Numbered from the stretch's first letter, positions 1-10,780 are shown. The stretch: 64,000 bases of DNA from Chlorops oryzae (GCA_020466095.1 CM035807.1:43684286-43748285), one strand, 5' to 3'. A program made the numbers and translations. Notes: generated by a model from the sequence alone, not told the origin.

Positions 1-272
1 TCAAATGAAAATACGCTACGGTACGAAAATACGCGTTCTTTGAACTAAATTATGCACGAAAATACCATTAAAATTTAAGTTTTAATTTCCGAAGTTTCTG
101 TACTTTAAATTTTTCAACAAATCTTTAAATCTTAAATCTTTCTAAAAATAGGAAAAATTCAATTGGATTTCATCACTCATGTGATTTTCTTTTGGTTTTT
201 GTTTTCGGTTTCCCGCTTATTCATTCTAACCAAAAATACTTAGATTTTGGGCGCACTCGATTATTTGACACA
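1..272. other. AT-rich flank, nothing recognised
   Basis: No coding frame, terminal repeat or RNA gene could be supported here. The only visible pattern is a short reiteration of TACGGTACGAAAATACG-like words in the first 70 bases. Confidence 0.4.
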
Positions 273-638
273 TGTTGTGAGGCAATTGCAAGCAATGAGA
301 AGAACAAGAAAGAAATCAGATCATAAACACCAAATTTATGTCACACGCGCATCGATTGAGCAATATTAATAAATCGAAGTAAGCAAAGCAGAGCTTAAGT
401 AATCGAAGCGAAAACGCAAGCTGGCGTTTTGACACATATTGCATTGGCACGCTGGCCACAGCGCAGCACAGGTGACCAAATATCCAAATATGCTGAGTTT
501 GATATGTGTCACAGCGCGGCAATAATTATCCAAATATTCTGATTTGGATATGTGTCACCAGAAACACAGCAGAAAATTAGTGACCTACGACACTGTTATG
601 GTAGCAGCGATCAGTGAGGGCAGAGGCAGCGTTTCTAC

Positions 639-646
639 TATAAAAG
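639..646 (+). promoter_or_regulatory. TATA box in LTR
   Basis: TATAAAAG sits about 120 bases before the AATAAA signal inside the candidate LTR, the order expected for U3-R-U5. Confidence 0.5.
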
Positions 647-763
647 ATGTTGATCAACCAATGTTCTGGGAGTCTACGGTAGTCTACAGTCTGAAATCGT
701 CGCTTCAGTCATTCATCGTTAAACTAAATTAAGTTAAAATAATGTATAATTAAATAAGGAGTC

Positions 764-769
764 AATAAA
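764..769 (+). terminator. Poly(A) signal in LTR
   Basis: AATAAA is followed by AAGACTTTAAAAGG, 65 bases before the LTR end; it is a plausible 3'-end formation signal for the retroelement transcript. Confidence 0.4.
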
Positions 770-836
770 GACTTTAAAAGGCATTCAACGCGTTTTCTTG
801 GAAAGGACCAGGATCAGAAGTAAAAATCTTAACAAT

Positions 837-850
837 TGGCGCAGCCGGTC
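837..850 (+). promoter_or_regulatory. Primer-binding site (tRNA-Ser-like)
   Basis: TGGCGCAGCCGGTC immediately follows the LTR. TGGCGCAG resembles the PBS of 17.6/297-group fly Gypsy elements, which prime with the 3' end of tRNA-Ser. Identification is by recalled motif only. Confidence 0.5.
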
Positions 851-1063
851 AACCGAATTACGTTTATATAGACAGCATCCTGAAAAACGCATCACGTTTA
901 TATAAACAGTATCCGAAAAGGACCTAAATAAATTAAAAGTAAGAAACTTCTTTCTGTTCTGGTAACTGTCAGAGAACCAAGCCGTAACGAATACGAGCGG
1001 GTAACTCAATTTTGGAAGATTTTATTCACACGCGATCCATTATCTGCTAGCTAGTGTTGAGAC

Positions 1064-1681
1064 CAGAGTTCGAAAACAAACGAAACGATTCGCAATCGTT
1101 TGCTGAAAAGACCGAAACGAAAAGAATATTTTCAATCGTTTCGTACTCGAACACAAACGCAAACGCAAACTTTTCAAAGACAAAGAGCACAAACGGCACG
1201 TTTGCCTTTCCGCTCATTTGGCTTTGCTTTGTTGCATAGGTACAATTGGAAACGAATCAATAACGAAACGATTGCGAATCGTTTGTTTCTTTTCGTACTC
1301 TTTTTGTACGGCTGCTCCCGTCAAACTGAGACAAGATCGTATTGTATGACAAGAGCGTAAGCAATTCATGTGAGCGGCTGTCGCAAAAATTGTTCCTAGC
1401 GCGCCGACCCTTGTTCTAGTGACTAGAATCTAGTGTACAAAACCATTTGAAAACGTTTGCCGAAAAGTTTACTCTCTGAATTTTTGAATTCGCTCTCTGT
1501 GCTTGGCTGTCTAGATGAGCACGGTTCAACTAATGTACGGTTTTCGTTCGTATACGCAAACTGTACGAAAAGAATCGCGACAATCGTTCTCATTGTTTTT
1601 GTTTCGAATTTCGTTTTGCTCTCCGAGCAGTACGGTACGAAACGCGTTTAAAGGTTTCGTTTCGTTTGTTTTCGAACTCTG
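1064..1681. mobile_element. hAT-type MITE with 8-bp target duplication
   Basis: A 618-bp non-coding element bounded by inverted termini CAGAGTTCGAAAACAAACGA and its complement ending TCGAACTCTG. It is flanked by a perfect 8-bp duplication GTTGAGAC (1056-1063 and 1682-1689). CAGAG...CTCTG ends with an 8-bp duplication are hAT hallmarks. The interior is rich in CGTTTCG/CGAAACG words on both strands. Removing it restores the leader repeat it interrupts. No transposase is present, so it would depend on another hAT. Confidence 0.85.
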
Positions 1682-1684
1682 GTT

Positions 1685-1733
1685 GAGACACTTCTATCAG
1701 GCCCTATGACACTTGTTTAATACACCAAAGGGC
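1685..1733 (+). repeat. Leader direct repeat, copy 1
   Basis: GAGACACTTCTATCAGGCCC followed by a TGTTTAATACACCAAA segment matches 1959-2009 with a few substitutions. Copy 1 is split by the hAT MITE insertion. Confidence 0.6.
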
Positions 1734-1958
1734 AGTGTGATCGTTTTGGGAATATATTGAAAAATCTTGAGGGTCCTGCTACATTTGTCAAAGGATATTT
1801 GAACCGCAAACCACGCTGATGCGAATTTGTGGTAAAAATTTTTCTTCAAACGGAATATTGAAAAAAATCAAACGTTTCAGTTGCTATTGAATTTGTCTGG
1901 TGGATTCAATCTTTGCACACATTTATTTACAATAAGCTCATTATTTGTTTAGTTAGTG

Positions 1959-2009
1959 TCAAGACACTTCTGGCAGGCCCTGGGATATGTGTTTAATACA
2001 CCAAATGGT
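1959..2009 (+). repeat. Leader direct repeat, copy 2
   Basis: AAGACACTTCTGGCAGGCCC followed by TGTTTAATACACCAAAT; it is the second copy of the leader repeat and lacks the MITE. Confidence 0.6.
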
Positions 2010-2257
2010 AGAGAGTGTTTCGAAAAATAAGTAAAAGCAATTTTTGGATACTCAGTCGAATTTTAAAAGGAGATTGTTTACGCATATTCTCATACGTATC
2101 AATTTGCGTCAACGGACTCCGCGAAACAAAGGACTTTTTCGAAAGGTAGAATGAACATATGTTTATAAAAGCATATTAAAGGAGAAAAAAAATCAACGAT
2201 AGCTGATACTATTTCTTCGTTAAAGTAAAAATGGTAAGTAGAATTCAAACGTTATAA

Positions 2258-3996
2258 ATGGCGGAAGAAATTGAATCTTTAACACAGAGAGTTTATGAAT
2301 TTGTAAATCTAACAAAACGCTATAATCTTAAATTTTGCGAGGTGTTAGAGTCCTTTAATAATAAAAGAACCTTTTTGACGCTAGTAAAAGAATCTGTTAA
2401 AGATAAGGCAAAAGAAGAAGAATTTGATATTCTCCTCGAAAACATATCGAAAGCATCCTTAAATGCTAAAGCCGTTGCGGAGTTGAAAAAATATTGAGAC
2501 TCAAATAAAGCATTAAAAGCACAGAACAAGGACCTTAAATGTTCGCTCGCACAAGCAGACAGTGCCTTAGTGGACCAACAAGCCGAAATAGAAAGGCTGA
2601 AAGTAAGATTGGAGAGCACAGGACAGAACGTAGATAAAATCTACGAGAAGAAAAATATTATCGAAAAACAAAGAGAGCAGATTCAAATTCTCAGACACAG
2701 ACTGATGCAAGCGACGAAAGAAGAAATATCTCAGAACAAAATTCCGAAGATGACTGCGACTACCAGTGAAGTTTCAACACACCTGTCTCCAAATTTAAGA
2801 AGAGCTGATCTTCCGCCAGTATCACTTCCACCCCCGCCCCCACCACCGAATGCAATAAGCCCACAGATCTCAATAGGGAGTCCATTGGATAAGGAATTAA
2901 CTCCCCTACCACGTCTTGTTGTAAACATGTCGCGTCCGCCACAAACATCCTTCAATATGATATCAGAAACAGTAAGCAGGACCATACCCCTTTTCTCCGG
3001 AGTAGATGGCCCTGGGCTGATGGTGGACTTAAAGAAGTTTATTTCGTGCTGCCAAATGCTTAAAAATGCATTAAATAGAGACGATGAAGTTTTGGCGCTT
3101 GGGTTCATAAAAGAACGCCTCTTGGGAGACACTTACCTGAAATTAGGTGAGAAATCTTATTCAAGCATTGATGAAATATGTGAAGCAGCGAAATCCACCT
3201 ACTCACTAAAACGGGAACTTGGAGACCTAATGAAGGATCTAGAGGTCTGCAGACAAGGTATAACGGAGCCCGTTCGGCAATTCGGGGCTCGACTAGAAAA
3301 ATTGTTAGAAGAAGCCCGAAAAGAAGTTAACGAGCCAAACCAAAGCAGCAAAATGATGGACTATTTAGACGATCTGGCAGTAAGCACTTTTATTTCTGGT
3401 TTGAAATCCCAAACATTACGAAACCTTTGCATCGGGCGAGAGCACTATTCGTTGGCACAGCTAGTCGAAGCAGTCGAAAAGGGCGAGCGGTACCACACAA
3501 TTGATTCTGAATGTGTAAATATGGCTTTTTCGGCTGAGAGCAAGGGAGTTTGTGCGTTTTGCAAACAGGAAGGACATTGGTATGCGAGCTGCATAACACG
3601 ACTTAACACACCATTTTGTAAAGAATGTAGCATTTACGGGCATGAAGAAAGCTACAAATGCAAGAAGAAGGATCTGCCTCATCCTCTCCGAAGGTTATCA
3701 CCATCGCAACAGCAAAATAGGAGAGCCACCTGTGATTTTTGTCATAAAGTGGGACACATGAAAACGGAGTGTCGAAAAAGACTCTAGTCACTATTCTGTA
3801 AAGTATGCGAAAAGTCGGGTCATGAAGAAAACATATTTTGCAAGGAAAACATGAAATCCTCCGGGACAACGATTGAGCCAAGAAGATCAGGAACGCTCAT
3901 ATGTTTCGAATGCAAGACTGAAGGGCATATAGCTCGAAACTGTCCGAACCGAACAAGATCAGCGCAGGGAAATTTTCGACCCCCCAGCCAACATTA
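2258..3996 (+). pseudogene. gag: gag of Gypsy-type element, five CCHC knuckles, two stop codons
   Basis: One reading frame runs from ATG 2258 to TAA 3994-3996, broken only by TGA (2495-2497) and TAG (3785-3787). The N-terminal third is charged and coiled-coil-like (heptads with ERLKVRLES, EKQREQIQILRHRL), followed by a proline-rich linker and a capsid-like helical region including FSGVDGPGLMVDLKKFI. The C-terminal third holds five zinc knuckles: CAFCKQEGHWYASC, CKECSIYGHEESYKC, CDFCHKVGHMKTEC, CKVCEKSGHEENIFC and CFECKTEGHIARNC. Knuckles two and four have one extra residue before the last Cys. Gag builds the retrotransposon particle and its knuckles bind RNA. Most gags have one to three knuckles, so five is unusual. 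The stops make it inactive unless they are read through. Confidence 0.8.
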
Positions 3997-4044
3997 AGTG
4001 GCTGGGGTACAATACAACACAAAATTTTTTCGTCCACTAAAAAT

Positions 4045-4563
4045 ATGAAAAAACAGAACAGCGGCGGTCCAAGGCGAACAGTAATAAATAAGAAAAATGG
4101 CACGACGCCGGAAGTGCAACCAAAAACGGTAAAATTTAATGAAAATATAGAATACGCTATTGTCTCAAGAAAAGATGAATCCAGAAAAGGAGGTAAACGG
4201 TATATGAGAGCAGGAATTTCAAAATCATACCTGGAGAACCTCCGCAGTGAAAGGGAGAATTACACTATTAACATTTCGGAGGAAAAAAACAATCAGTTCA
4301 AGAGTAGCGAAGTGGATGACGAATTTGTACGGATTCCCTGCAGGGAAGCCGCTAACGGTGATATCGTCTTACTCGTAGACTCAGGAGCGGATTCGAGTCT
4401 GATAAAGGTAAATTCGCTAGCAAACATAGCGCACATCGACACGAGCAAGCGAAAGTCATTGTGTGGCGCATTCGGGGGCCAAGTAACGACAAAAGGAGTA
4501 GTTAACATTCGGCATGAGGAGATGCAACAACTCGAGCTGAAATTACACGCAGGAGAATCTTGA
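4045..4563 (+). pseudogene. Retropepsin-type protease region of Gypsy-type element
   Basis: This frame lies in the -1 phase relative to gag and codes for a basic N-terminal region, then LLVDSGADSSLIKV near residues 111-124. DSGAD is the catalytic aspartate motif of the aspartic proteases that mature retroelement polyproteins. The downstream flap and a second conserved glycine-rich segment are only partly recognisable (CGAFGGQVTTKG). The frame stops at 4563, where a shift of one base would connect it to the next segment. Start choice is the first ATG; the true product is probably a gag-pol fusion by frameshifting. Confidence 0.7.
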
Positions 4564-4966
4564 TTCAATTCATAAAGAACTAATTTTTTATGACAACTCG
4601 CAGCAATTGATCGTTTTGCCACTAACCAAGCATCAGAGAAGAAGGAATTCCTGCTTTGTGGCAGCTACATCGGTTCCTGCAAGGTCAATGAAAATCGTTG
4701 CATTACACTTCGAGACAAAAAATACTACAGTTGTTATCGAAAAGCGCGCAATAGAAGAAAATGTATGTAAGCAGATGCACGTCACTATGCACCAAGCCTT
4801 ATTAAAACATGAAGGACGAACAGCGAGAATGTTTACCTCTACCAGCCATCGCCAAGGTAAAATCAGACTTGCGACACAAATAGCATTCATTAAATTGGTT
4901 TCCGATCGCAATGTGCTCCAAACAACTTTCAACAGCAATATTAACATGAAAATCATCCAGTAAAAT
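4564..4966 (+). pseudogene. Protease/RT linker remnant of Gypsy-type pol
   Basis: The frame shifted by +1 from the protease stays open to the stop at 4961-4963 and includes VPARSMKIVALHFE, resembling the region between protease and reverse transcriptase of fly Gypsy elements. No YxDD reverse transcriptase box, RNase H or integrase follows. The purine tract begins about 90 bases further on, so the rest of pol has been deleted and the element cannot move by itself. Confidence 0.5.
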
Positions 4967-5054
4967 CTCAACCGCCACAATTTAATCGAACTGATGCATG
5001 ACAAGAAGCATTCAGTTCGGAGCTTTCTATCGTCGCCTTGTTGCGACTTTCTTC

Positions 5055-5210
5055 AAAGGGGGAGGGATGTTGTGAGTCTCTCCAAAACTCACATGTGGTC
5101 ACCTTAAACAGCAAACAAAAGGCAGTGACCTGCACTCATGAATTTCTTCGTCAAGGTGATTCAATGCTACTGAACATGGACCGTAACGGTTATAACGTTT
5201 ATAGATAAAC
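5055..5210 (+). repeat. Polypurine tract and start of 3' LTR
   Basis: AAAGGGGGAGGGA is immediately followed by TGTTGTGAG, the nine bases that also open the candidate 5' LTR. A purine tract abutting the LTR is the standard plus-strand primer. The following 140 bases align only patchily with the 5' LTR and are then replaced by the inverted-repeat structure that begins near 5211. Confidence 0.5.
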
Positions 5211-5260
5211 GTCACTTGATAACTGTTATTTTAAGACGTAAATTTTTTTCAGCCGCAATA

Positions 5261-6566
5261 ACCGTTATTTTTTGCCGTTTATTATATTCAGCCTGAATAA
5301 TGGTTATTCTAGGCTTTTTATTTTTTGCAGCCTGAATAATCGTTATTCTGGGCTTTTTATTTTTTCCAGCCTGAATAAAAGGCCTGGCCTTTTTTGGACT
5401 AAGCAATACGTCAGTTTGGAAAACTTTTGATGCAATAGTATACTTTATTACTTCCTCTTTTAGAATTTATCAAAAATAGGCGTGGCCCGCCCCTTTTAAA
5501 GGCATTTTTAACATCTATTAATCCAAAAGGCATATTCACTTGATACTCGAGAATAGCAGTAACCTGCAGTATATTTTTTGGTATGCTTTACCCGAATTTG
5601 TGGCCAGAAGTCACCCACGACCCTTTACTTTGCTCAAGACCACACAGAAACGCCCCTCCCCCCTTAAAGTGGACCCCCTTTCCCCACCAACGTAGGGGAA
5701 GCTTTTAAAATCCATTAAACCATAGATATTTGAGTTGACTTTATTTAGCACAATGAGTAAATTTTTTTTATACCCGAGACACTCTGTGTCGAGCGTAGAT
5801 ATTGTGTTTGTGCGGTTGTGTGTAACACCCAAAACCAGTCGAGATTGACCATACAAAATATATATAGAAATGATCTGTCTGTATACAGTTTTCTTATCGA
5901 AGAGGTTGAGCTATCTTGACGAAATTTGGTATGCGTACTCACAGGCACATAAGTAAAAACAAATTAGAGAATGGACCCCATCGGACCATTTTTAGGGGTA
6001 CCTCCAGTACCAGGGTCTGTTACGAAAACAACAAAAACTGCTCTAAAATCGAAGTTTTTCCAGATATTTTGATGAAATTTGATATTTGAACATTTTTAAA
6101 GGCACGTAATATGATTTCCAAAAATTGGAAAAGAGGGCGTGACAGAAGGGCGTTTTTCGAAAATTCTCCCCTACACCCGAAATTCAAATGGGACTTGAAC
6201 GAAATGTGGCACTTATGCTTCCTTTGTAGCCATAAACCTCCTCTCCAAAATTTTTTTTGATAGGTCCATTATTAAGGGTAGCTCCAGTACTAGGGTCTTT
6301 CACAAAAATCCCAAAACTGCCTCAAAATCGGACTTTTTCGAAATATTTCAATGAAACTTAGAATTTGAGCGTATATTAAGCCTCCGATTAGAATTGCAAA
6401 AAAATGGAAAAGTGGGCGTGGAAAAGGGGCGGTTCTCATAAAGAAATTTAACAAAAGTCGGTATATGGGGCCCCTTATGGACTTAAACACCTCTTGATAT
6501 TAAGAACTATTTGAACATGTGTGTCTGGGTCGGGTATTCTATTGTCAGGCTCGCCAGACTATAACA

Positions 6567-6573
<7 letters not shown>
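5261..6573 (+). repeat. Left arm of 3.8-kb inverted repeat IR1
   Basis: This arm is the near-perfect reverse complement of 7706-9062; only scattered substitutions and small indels are seen. Its outer 140 bases are an array of GAATAAxxGTTATTC and GGCTTTTTATTTTTT words. Inside are about 360 bases of unique DNA containing GGCGTGGCCCGCCCC, then a Helitron. The loop is 6574-7705. Confidence 0.9.
5769..6573 (+). mobile_element. Helitron family B copy (mini-me/DINE-1-like), IR1 left arm
   Basis: Starts TATACCCGAGACACTCTGTG (a 5' stem-loop) and ends with the hairpin GTCAGGCTCGCCAGAC followed by TATAACACCCTTGC. This matches the complete copy at 33733-34595. Non-autonomous Helitrons carry a 3' hairpin just before a CTTG-like end and leave no target duplication. 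The (GTCY)n tract is missing from this copy. Confidence 0.75.
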
Positions 6574-6599
<26 letters not shown>

Positions 6600-6870
6600 T
6601 TTGGCGGCGAGGAGGTCAAAAATCCCTTCGGACTGCCAGCATCCGTCCTTGCTGGGTGTGTGGTGTTTCCACTATAAAACGTCCTCCTTTCGTCAGACGG
6701 ACGTTTCATACTAATAACCCTGCGGCCGGGTCCCGCTTCATACATTTATTTACCAGTCTGCATGATTTGACTGGGGCAATCGGCTAGCACCGCGACTCGG
6801 GAAAGGCGGGCCGTCGCCCCGTGACCCTGTCATAGGGCTCCCTGCCTTACACTGGCCGATATGGAACTTT
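6574..6870 (-). mobile_element. Probable 3' end of a non-LTR retrotransposon with poly(A) tail
   Basis: On the minus strand a GC-richer segment ends ...GGGATTTTTGACCTCCTCGC followed by CGCC and about 29 A residues (T run at 6574-6602). A short minus-strand frame ends DAGSPKGFLTSSPP just before the tail. This is the form of a 5'-truncated LINE inserted at the centre of the palindrome, exactly where the Helitron ends would meet. The LINE clade is not identified. Confidence 0.45.
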
Positions 6871-7010
6871 CGTATAAAAGTAAACGATTAGAATCTAACA
6901 ACTAATACAATTATAATACTCCTTACTAAAATTCTACCTGATTCACATACCATATAAATTACCGCTTATTAATCAATATTTTAAAGAAAACAATACAAAT
7001 TTTGTAGGTA

Positions 7011-7145
7011 CCCCACAGTAATATGAACTGACCCAAGTGTACTAGTCCCTCATATTACAATTTCTAATACGAACTGCCATAATACAACCGCTACCGGTTA
7101 AAGGCCAGCTGCCATAATATAATTGACCAACTCATTTCTGCAGGG
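7011..7145. mobile_element. Possible small TIR element (CCC ends, TA duplication)
   Basis: CCCCACAGTAA opens and TTTCTGCAGGG closes a 135-bp segment flanked by TA on both sides (7009-7010, 7146-7147). It contains repeated CTGCCATAATA words. The termini match only partly, so the call is tentative. Confidence 0.35.
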
Positions 7146-7238
7146 TACATTACGAAAATTGCCGAAAATCCATAGAAGCAAAAATAAAAAAGAAACCTTT
7201 TTATTTCTTACCTTCTGAAACGTGTAAGATCAACTGAC

Positions 7239-7650
7239 TAGGGCGGTAGATTGTGCGTATGCATATATCATACATCCGCAAAAAATCCGCATCTGCATAT
7301 CATTCATCCGCATGCACATGCACACATTTATATTTTTCGGATATAGCTAAACTAAGGAGTATGCTAAAAAATTAAGAAGTAACAACAACAAAAAAGGATT
7401 TCATCTTCTTTTTTGCCTGCCATTCGGCTAAAAATATCGTAATTGTAAAGTTTTCAAAAAGTCTTGCAAAAGTGATTCAATAACTGCTTAAAAAAGCTTC
7501 TTCCTATATATTAAGCTGGAACTATGTGGTTTTTTTTTGTATTATTAAATAAAACGTAATCTAACACCTAAAAGACATAAGTATATGAAAAAGTGATCCT
7601 TATAAAAATAACCTTATCCTCATCCGCAATTTCCAAAACCTACAGCCCTA
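7239..7650. mobile_element. MITE with TAGGGC termini
   Basis: Left end TAGGGCGGTAGATTG and right end ...ACCTACAGCCCTA form a 12-base imperfect inverted repeat around 412 bases of AT-rich DNA with repeated ATCCGCAT words near both ends. No target duplication was recognised. The termini resemble those of the element at 12392-15150. Confidence 0.4.
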
Positions 7651-7705
7651 CAAATTATTGACAAAAATTTTCACAATAATAAATTACTTATTTTTCTATT
7701 CTAAA

Positions 7706-8512
7706 CAAGCAAGGGTGTTATAGTCTGGCGAGCCTGACAATAGAATACCCGACCCAACACACATGTTCAAATAATTCTTAATATCAAGAGGGTTTTAAGT
7801 CCATAAGGGGCCCCTATACCGACTTTTGTTAAATTTCTTTATGAGAACCGCCCCTTTTCCACGCCCACTTTTTCCATTTTTTTGCAGTTCTAATCGGAGG
7901 CTTAATATACGCTCAAATTCTAAGTTTCATTGAAATATTTCGAAAAAGTCCGATTTTGAGGCAGTTTTTGGGATTTTTTGAAAGACCCTAGTACTGGAGC
8001 TACCCTTAATAATGGACCTATCAAAAAAAATTTTGGAGAGGAGGTTTATGGCTACAAAGGAAGCATAAGTGCCAAATTTCGTTCAAGTCCCATTTGAATT
8101 TCGGGTGTAGGGGAGAATTTTCGAAAAAACGCCCTTCTGTCACGCCCACTTTTCAATTTTTGGAAATCATATTACGTGCCTTTAAAAATGTTCAAATATC
8201 AAATTTCATCAAAATATCTGGAAAAACTTCGATTTTAGAGCAGTTTTTGTTGTTTTCGTAACAGACCCTGGTACTGGAGGTACCCCTAAAAATGGTCCGA
8301 TGGGGTCCATTCTCTAATTTGTTTTTACTTATGTGCCTGTGAGTACGCATACCAAATTTCGTCAAGATATCTCAACCTCTTCGATAAGAAAACTGTATAC
8401 AGACAGATCATTTCTATATATATTTTGTATGGTCAATCTCGACTGGTTTTGGGTGTTACACACAACCGCACAAACACAATATCTACGCTCGACACAGAGT
8501 GTCTCGGGTATA
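7706..8512 (-). mobile_element. Helitron family B copy, IR1 right arm
   Basis: Minus-strand counterpart of 5769-6573, beginning CAAGCAAGGGTGTTATAGTC with the hairpin GTCTGGCGAGCCTGAC and ending at CTCGGGTATA. Because the two copies are mirror images and share their flanks, they come from one insertion followed by inverted duplication, not two insertions. Confidence 0.75.
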
Positions 8513-9062
8513 AAAAAAAATTTACTCATTGTGCTAAATAAAGTCAACTCAAATATCTATGGTTTAATGGATTTTAAAAGCTTCCCCTACGTTGGTGGGG
8601 AAAGGGGGTCCACTTTAAGGGGGGGAGGGGCGTTTCTGTGTGGTTTTGAGCAAAGTAAAGGGTCGTGGGTGACTTCTGGCCACAAATTCGGGTAAAGCAT
8701 ACCAAAAAATATACTGCAGGTTACTGCTATTCTCGAGTATCAAGTGAATATGCCTTTTGGATTAATAGATGTTAAAAATGCGTTTAAAAGGGGCGGGCCA
8801 CGCCTATTTTTGATAAATTCTAAAAGAGGAAGTAATAAAGTATACTATTGCATCAAAAGTTTTCCAAACTGACGTATTGCTTAGTCAAAAAAAGGCCAGG
8901 CTTTTTATTCAGGCTGGAAAAAATAAAAAGCCCAGAATAACGATTATTCAGGCTGGAAAAAATAAAAAGCCCAGAATAACGATTATTCAGGCTGAAAAAA
9001 ATAAAAAGCCTAGAATAACCATTATTCAGGCTGAATATAATAAACGGCAAAAAATAACGGTT
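7706..9062 (-). repeat. Right arm of inverted repeat IR1
   Basis: Reverse complement of 5261-6573. It carries one extra unit of the outer word array (AATAACGATTATTCAGGCTG with AAAAAATAAAAAGCC, three copies against two on the left), which explains the length difference. Confidence 0.9.
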
Positions 9063-10289
9063 AGTTTTTGACTTAAAAATAAAAATCAAAGATTTAAAAA
9101 TTATGTCTTGAAATTGAAGTCAAGGATGTGACAATCAAAACTGAGTCATCAATATGTTTGTGCGTCAAGTCGTTGTATTTGCTTTTTTTGTTTAAAGTTT
9201 CGCAAATAACTATTATTTTCGGTCCCTGCTACTGAAAAGAAACGGCCAGCAAAAACCGCTGACAGAGACAGTTTGGCTACTACAACAACAACACCAGCAC
9301 GAGCATAAGCATATATGCGCAACCCGATCGCTGGAAATTACAAGAACATTAAGCACAAACACGGTGCATGCATTTGCAGGGCGACAGCTAGCAACAACAC
9401 AGTCACAGTTTATGCACGATTGACAAGCATTAGCACTGGTACAGCGAATGCACAATTGCAATCCGATCGCTGGCAATAACAACAACAACTCCACTAAGTT
9501 AACGGAAGTAAAGGCAACAACAACAGTATGGCAATGTTGGTACAATTACAGGTGAAGGTCGCGGTCAAGATTATGCAATATGTTCGGGAAGAATCGACGA
9601 CGATCGCGGATCATGGGAATATTAAATATTGCAAGATCAGCAATATTGATCTATATAAACGAAGCTTCGACGACTGGAAAAGGACTTCTTCTGCGAGCGT
9701 ACTCACCCACGGGCCACGACGTCGGAAGCATAGGGCAGTTTCAAGTTAGGATATATAAAATTCTGTTTAGACCTAAGGATTCAAAACATTAAATAAAAGG
9801 ATTAAACCTTAGGTACAATCTTTTATTTAAAAGGAAATATAGGGACTATTATACGCTCGGCACTGTCTGAGCGCTGGGTTTCCTATATCTCAGCATTGGA
9901 ATAAAGGAACGTTTATACGCTCAACCCCGTCTGAGCGCTTGATGCCTTTAGATTCCAACAGTAAATTATTCTTGCCAAAATCAATTTTCGTCGATTTAAT
10001 CCTTAAATTTTTGAAATAAAAATGTATTTTATCCGTAGAATGAGAGCACATTAATAGCACATAATTCCCACCTATAAACGCTTTTTCTAAAAATTTGCTT
10101 AGTGCCAATTTTTGCGGTGTGAAGCTACACCCCCCTTTTCATACAAATCAATTTCGTCCTTAAAATCTGACAAGGACGAGCACAAAAATTTTTAAGTCGA
10201 CACATAAATAGCACATAAAAAGCATGTTATTCTCAGATAAAAATGCCTGATTTTGCCGCAAAGGGGAGTGCAACTTCTCGGACCTCTTT
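9063..10289. other. Unassigned; possible upstream part of the BEL element
   Basis: 9213-9520 is rich in CAACAACA repeats. 9740-9850 has TATATAAAA and ATTAAATAAAAGG signals, then two GCTC...GTCTGAGCGC motifs (9855-9945), compatible with an LTR or leader of the BEL/Pao element that follows. No primer-binding site or gag frame was found, so this stays a guess. Confidence 0.3.
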
Positions 10290-10780
10290 TTAGGGCCGGT
10301 GGGGCTCAAGACGTCTAATAGTATCCGAGTGTTTTTCTCGTCAATCAACGAAATTTCCTTAGATTAACAAATGACTAGATTATGGGAAATTGAGCAGTTT
10401 CCAAAAAAGTCGTTTCTCACCGAAGAAGAAAGAAAGTTTGAAAATCTTTTTGTAAACACTATTTCCCGTGATTCTGATTGTAGATATCTTTAGCGCTTTC
10501 CATTAAAATCTCACTAAAAGCATACATAGGTTCGTCAAAAGAAATGGCCAAAAGACTATTTTTGCAAGTGAATTTCGATTACGCGAGTCTGCAAAATTGA
10601 ACTTCTTTCCGCTCCTTTTGAGTTTGAGTAGAAGGTCTAATAGATTTTGGTTTGATGAATAATTGAAGAGTATCCAAAAAATTCCATAACGTAAGTATTT
10701 CGAGAAAATCGCGTTTGGGATTCTTAGCACCATTGCTGTATTTGAACTCATTTTTCTCAAATTTGGTCAAAGAGATTTTA
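10290..10780 (+). pseudogene. BEL/Pao pol: start of the reverse transcriptase region
   Basis: A plus-strand frame with several stops reads GLKTSNSIRVFFSSINEISL, then TRLWEIEQFPKKSFLTEEER and NLFVNTISRDSDCRYL*RFPLKSH. This pattern (WEIEQFP, LTEEE, RxPLK) is the protease-RT junction of insect BEL/Pao polyproteins. Further on only scattered similarity is visible before the sequence becomes non-coding at about 10780. The central RT with its YxDD box is missing. The next recognisable pol domain is at 15151. Confidence 0.65.

Larger units (their letters stand above)
273..834 (+). repeat. Candidate 5' LTR of a Gypsy-type element
   Basis: The stretch starts TGTTGTGAGG and ends TTAACA, giving a short TGTT/AACA terminal inverted repeat. 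It is followed within three bases by a primer-binding-site-like TGGCGCAG. Inside are a TATA box (639-646) and an AATAAA signal (764-769) in promoter-then-poly(A) order. TGTTGTGAG recurs at 5068 directly after a purine tract, as expected for the 3' LTR start, but the two LTRs then agree only loosely (e.g. around AGTGACCT at 579 and at about 5157). An alternative reading starts the LTR at AGTGAC (579), a terminus seen in 17.6/297-type elements. Exact limits are uncertain. Confidence 0.5.
851..2257 (+). other. Long untranslated leader of the Gypsy-type element
   Basis: No coding frame is supported. After removing the hAT MITE at 1064-1681 the leader is roughly 790 bases. It contains a duplicated segment of about 50 bases, annotated separately. 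Confidence 0.45.

Noticed and set aside
1100..1360. 86-residue plus-strand frame
   Set aside because: It is within the hAT MITE and reflects CGTTTCG-type words, not a gene.
273..5210. Endogenous retrovirus with envelope gene
   Set aside because: No envelope frame, and RT/integrase are deleted; it is described only as a defective Gypsy-type LTR element.
9528..9792. gag gene of the BEL element
   Set aside because: Two short overlapping frames near a possible leader lack the Cys/His fingers expected of BEL gag.
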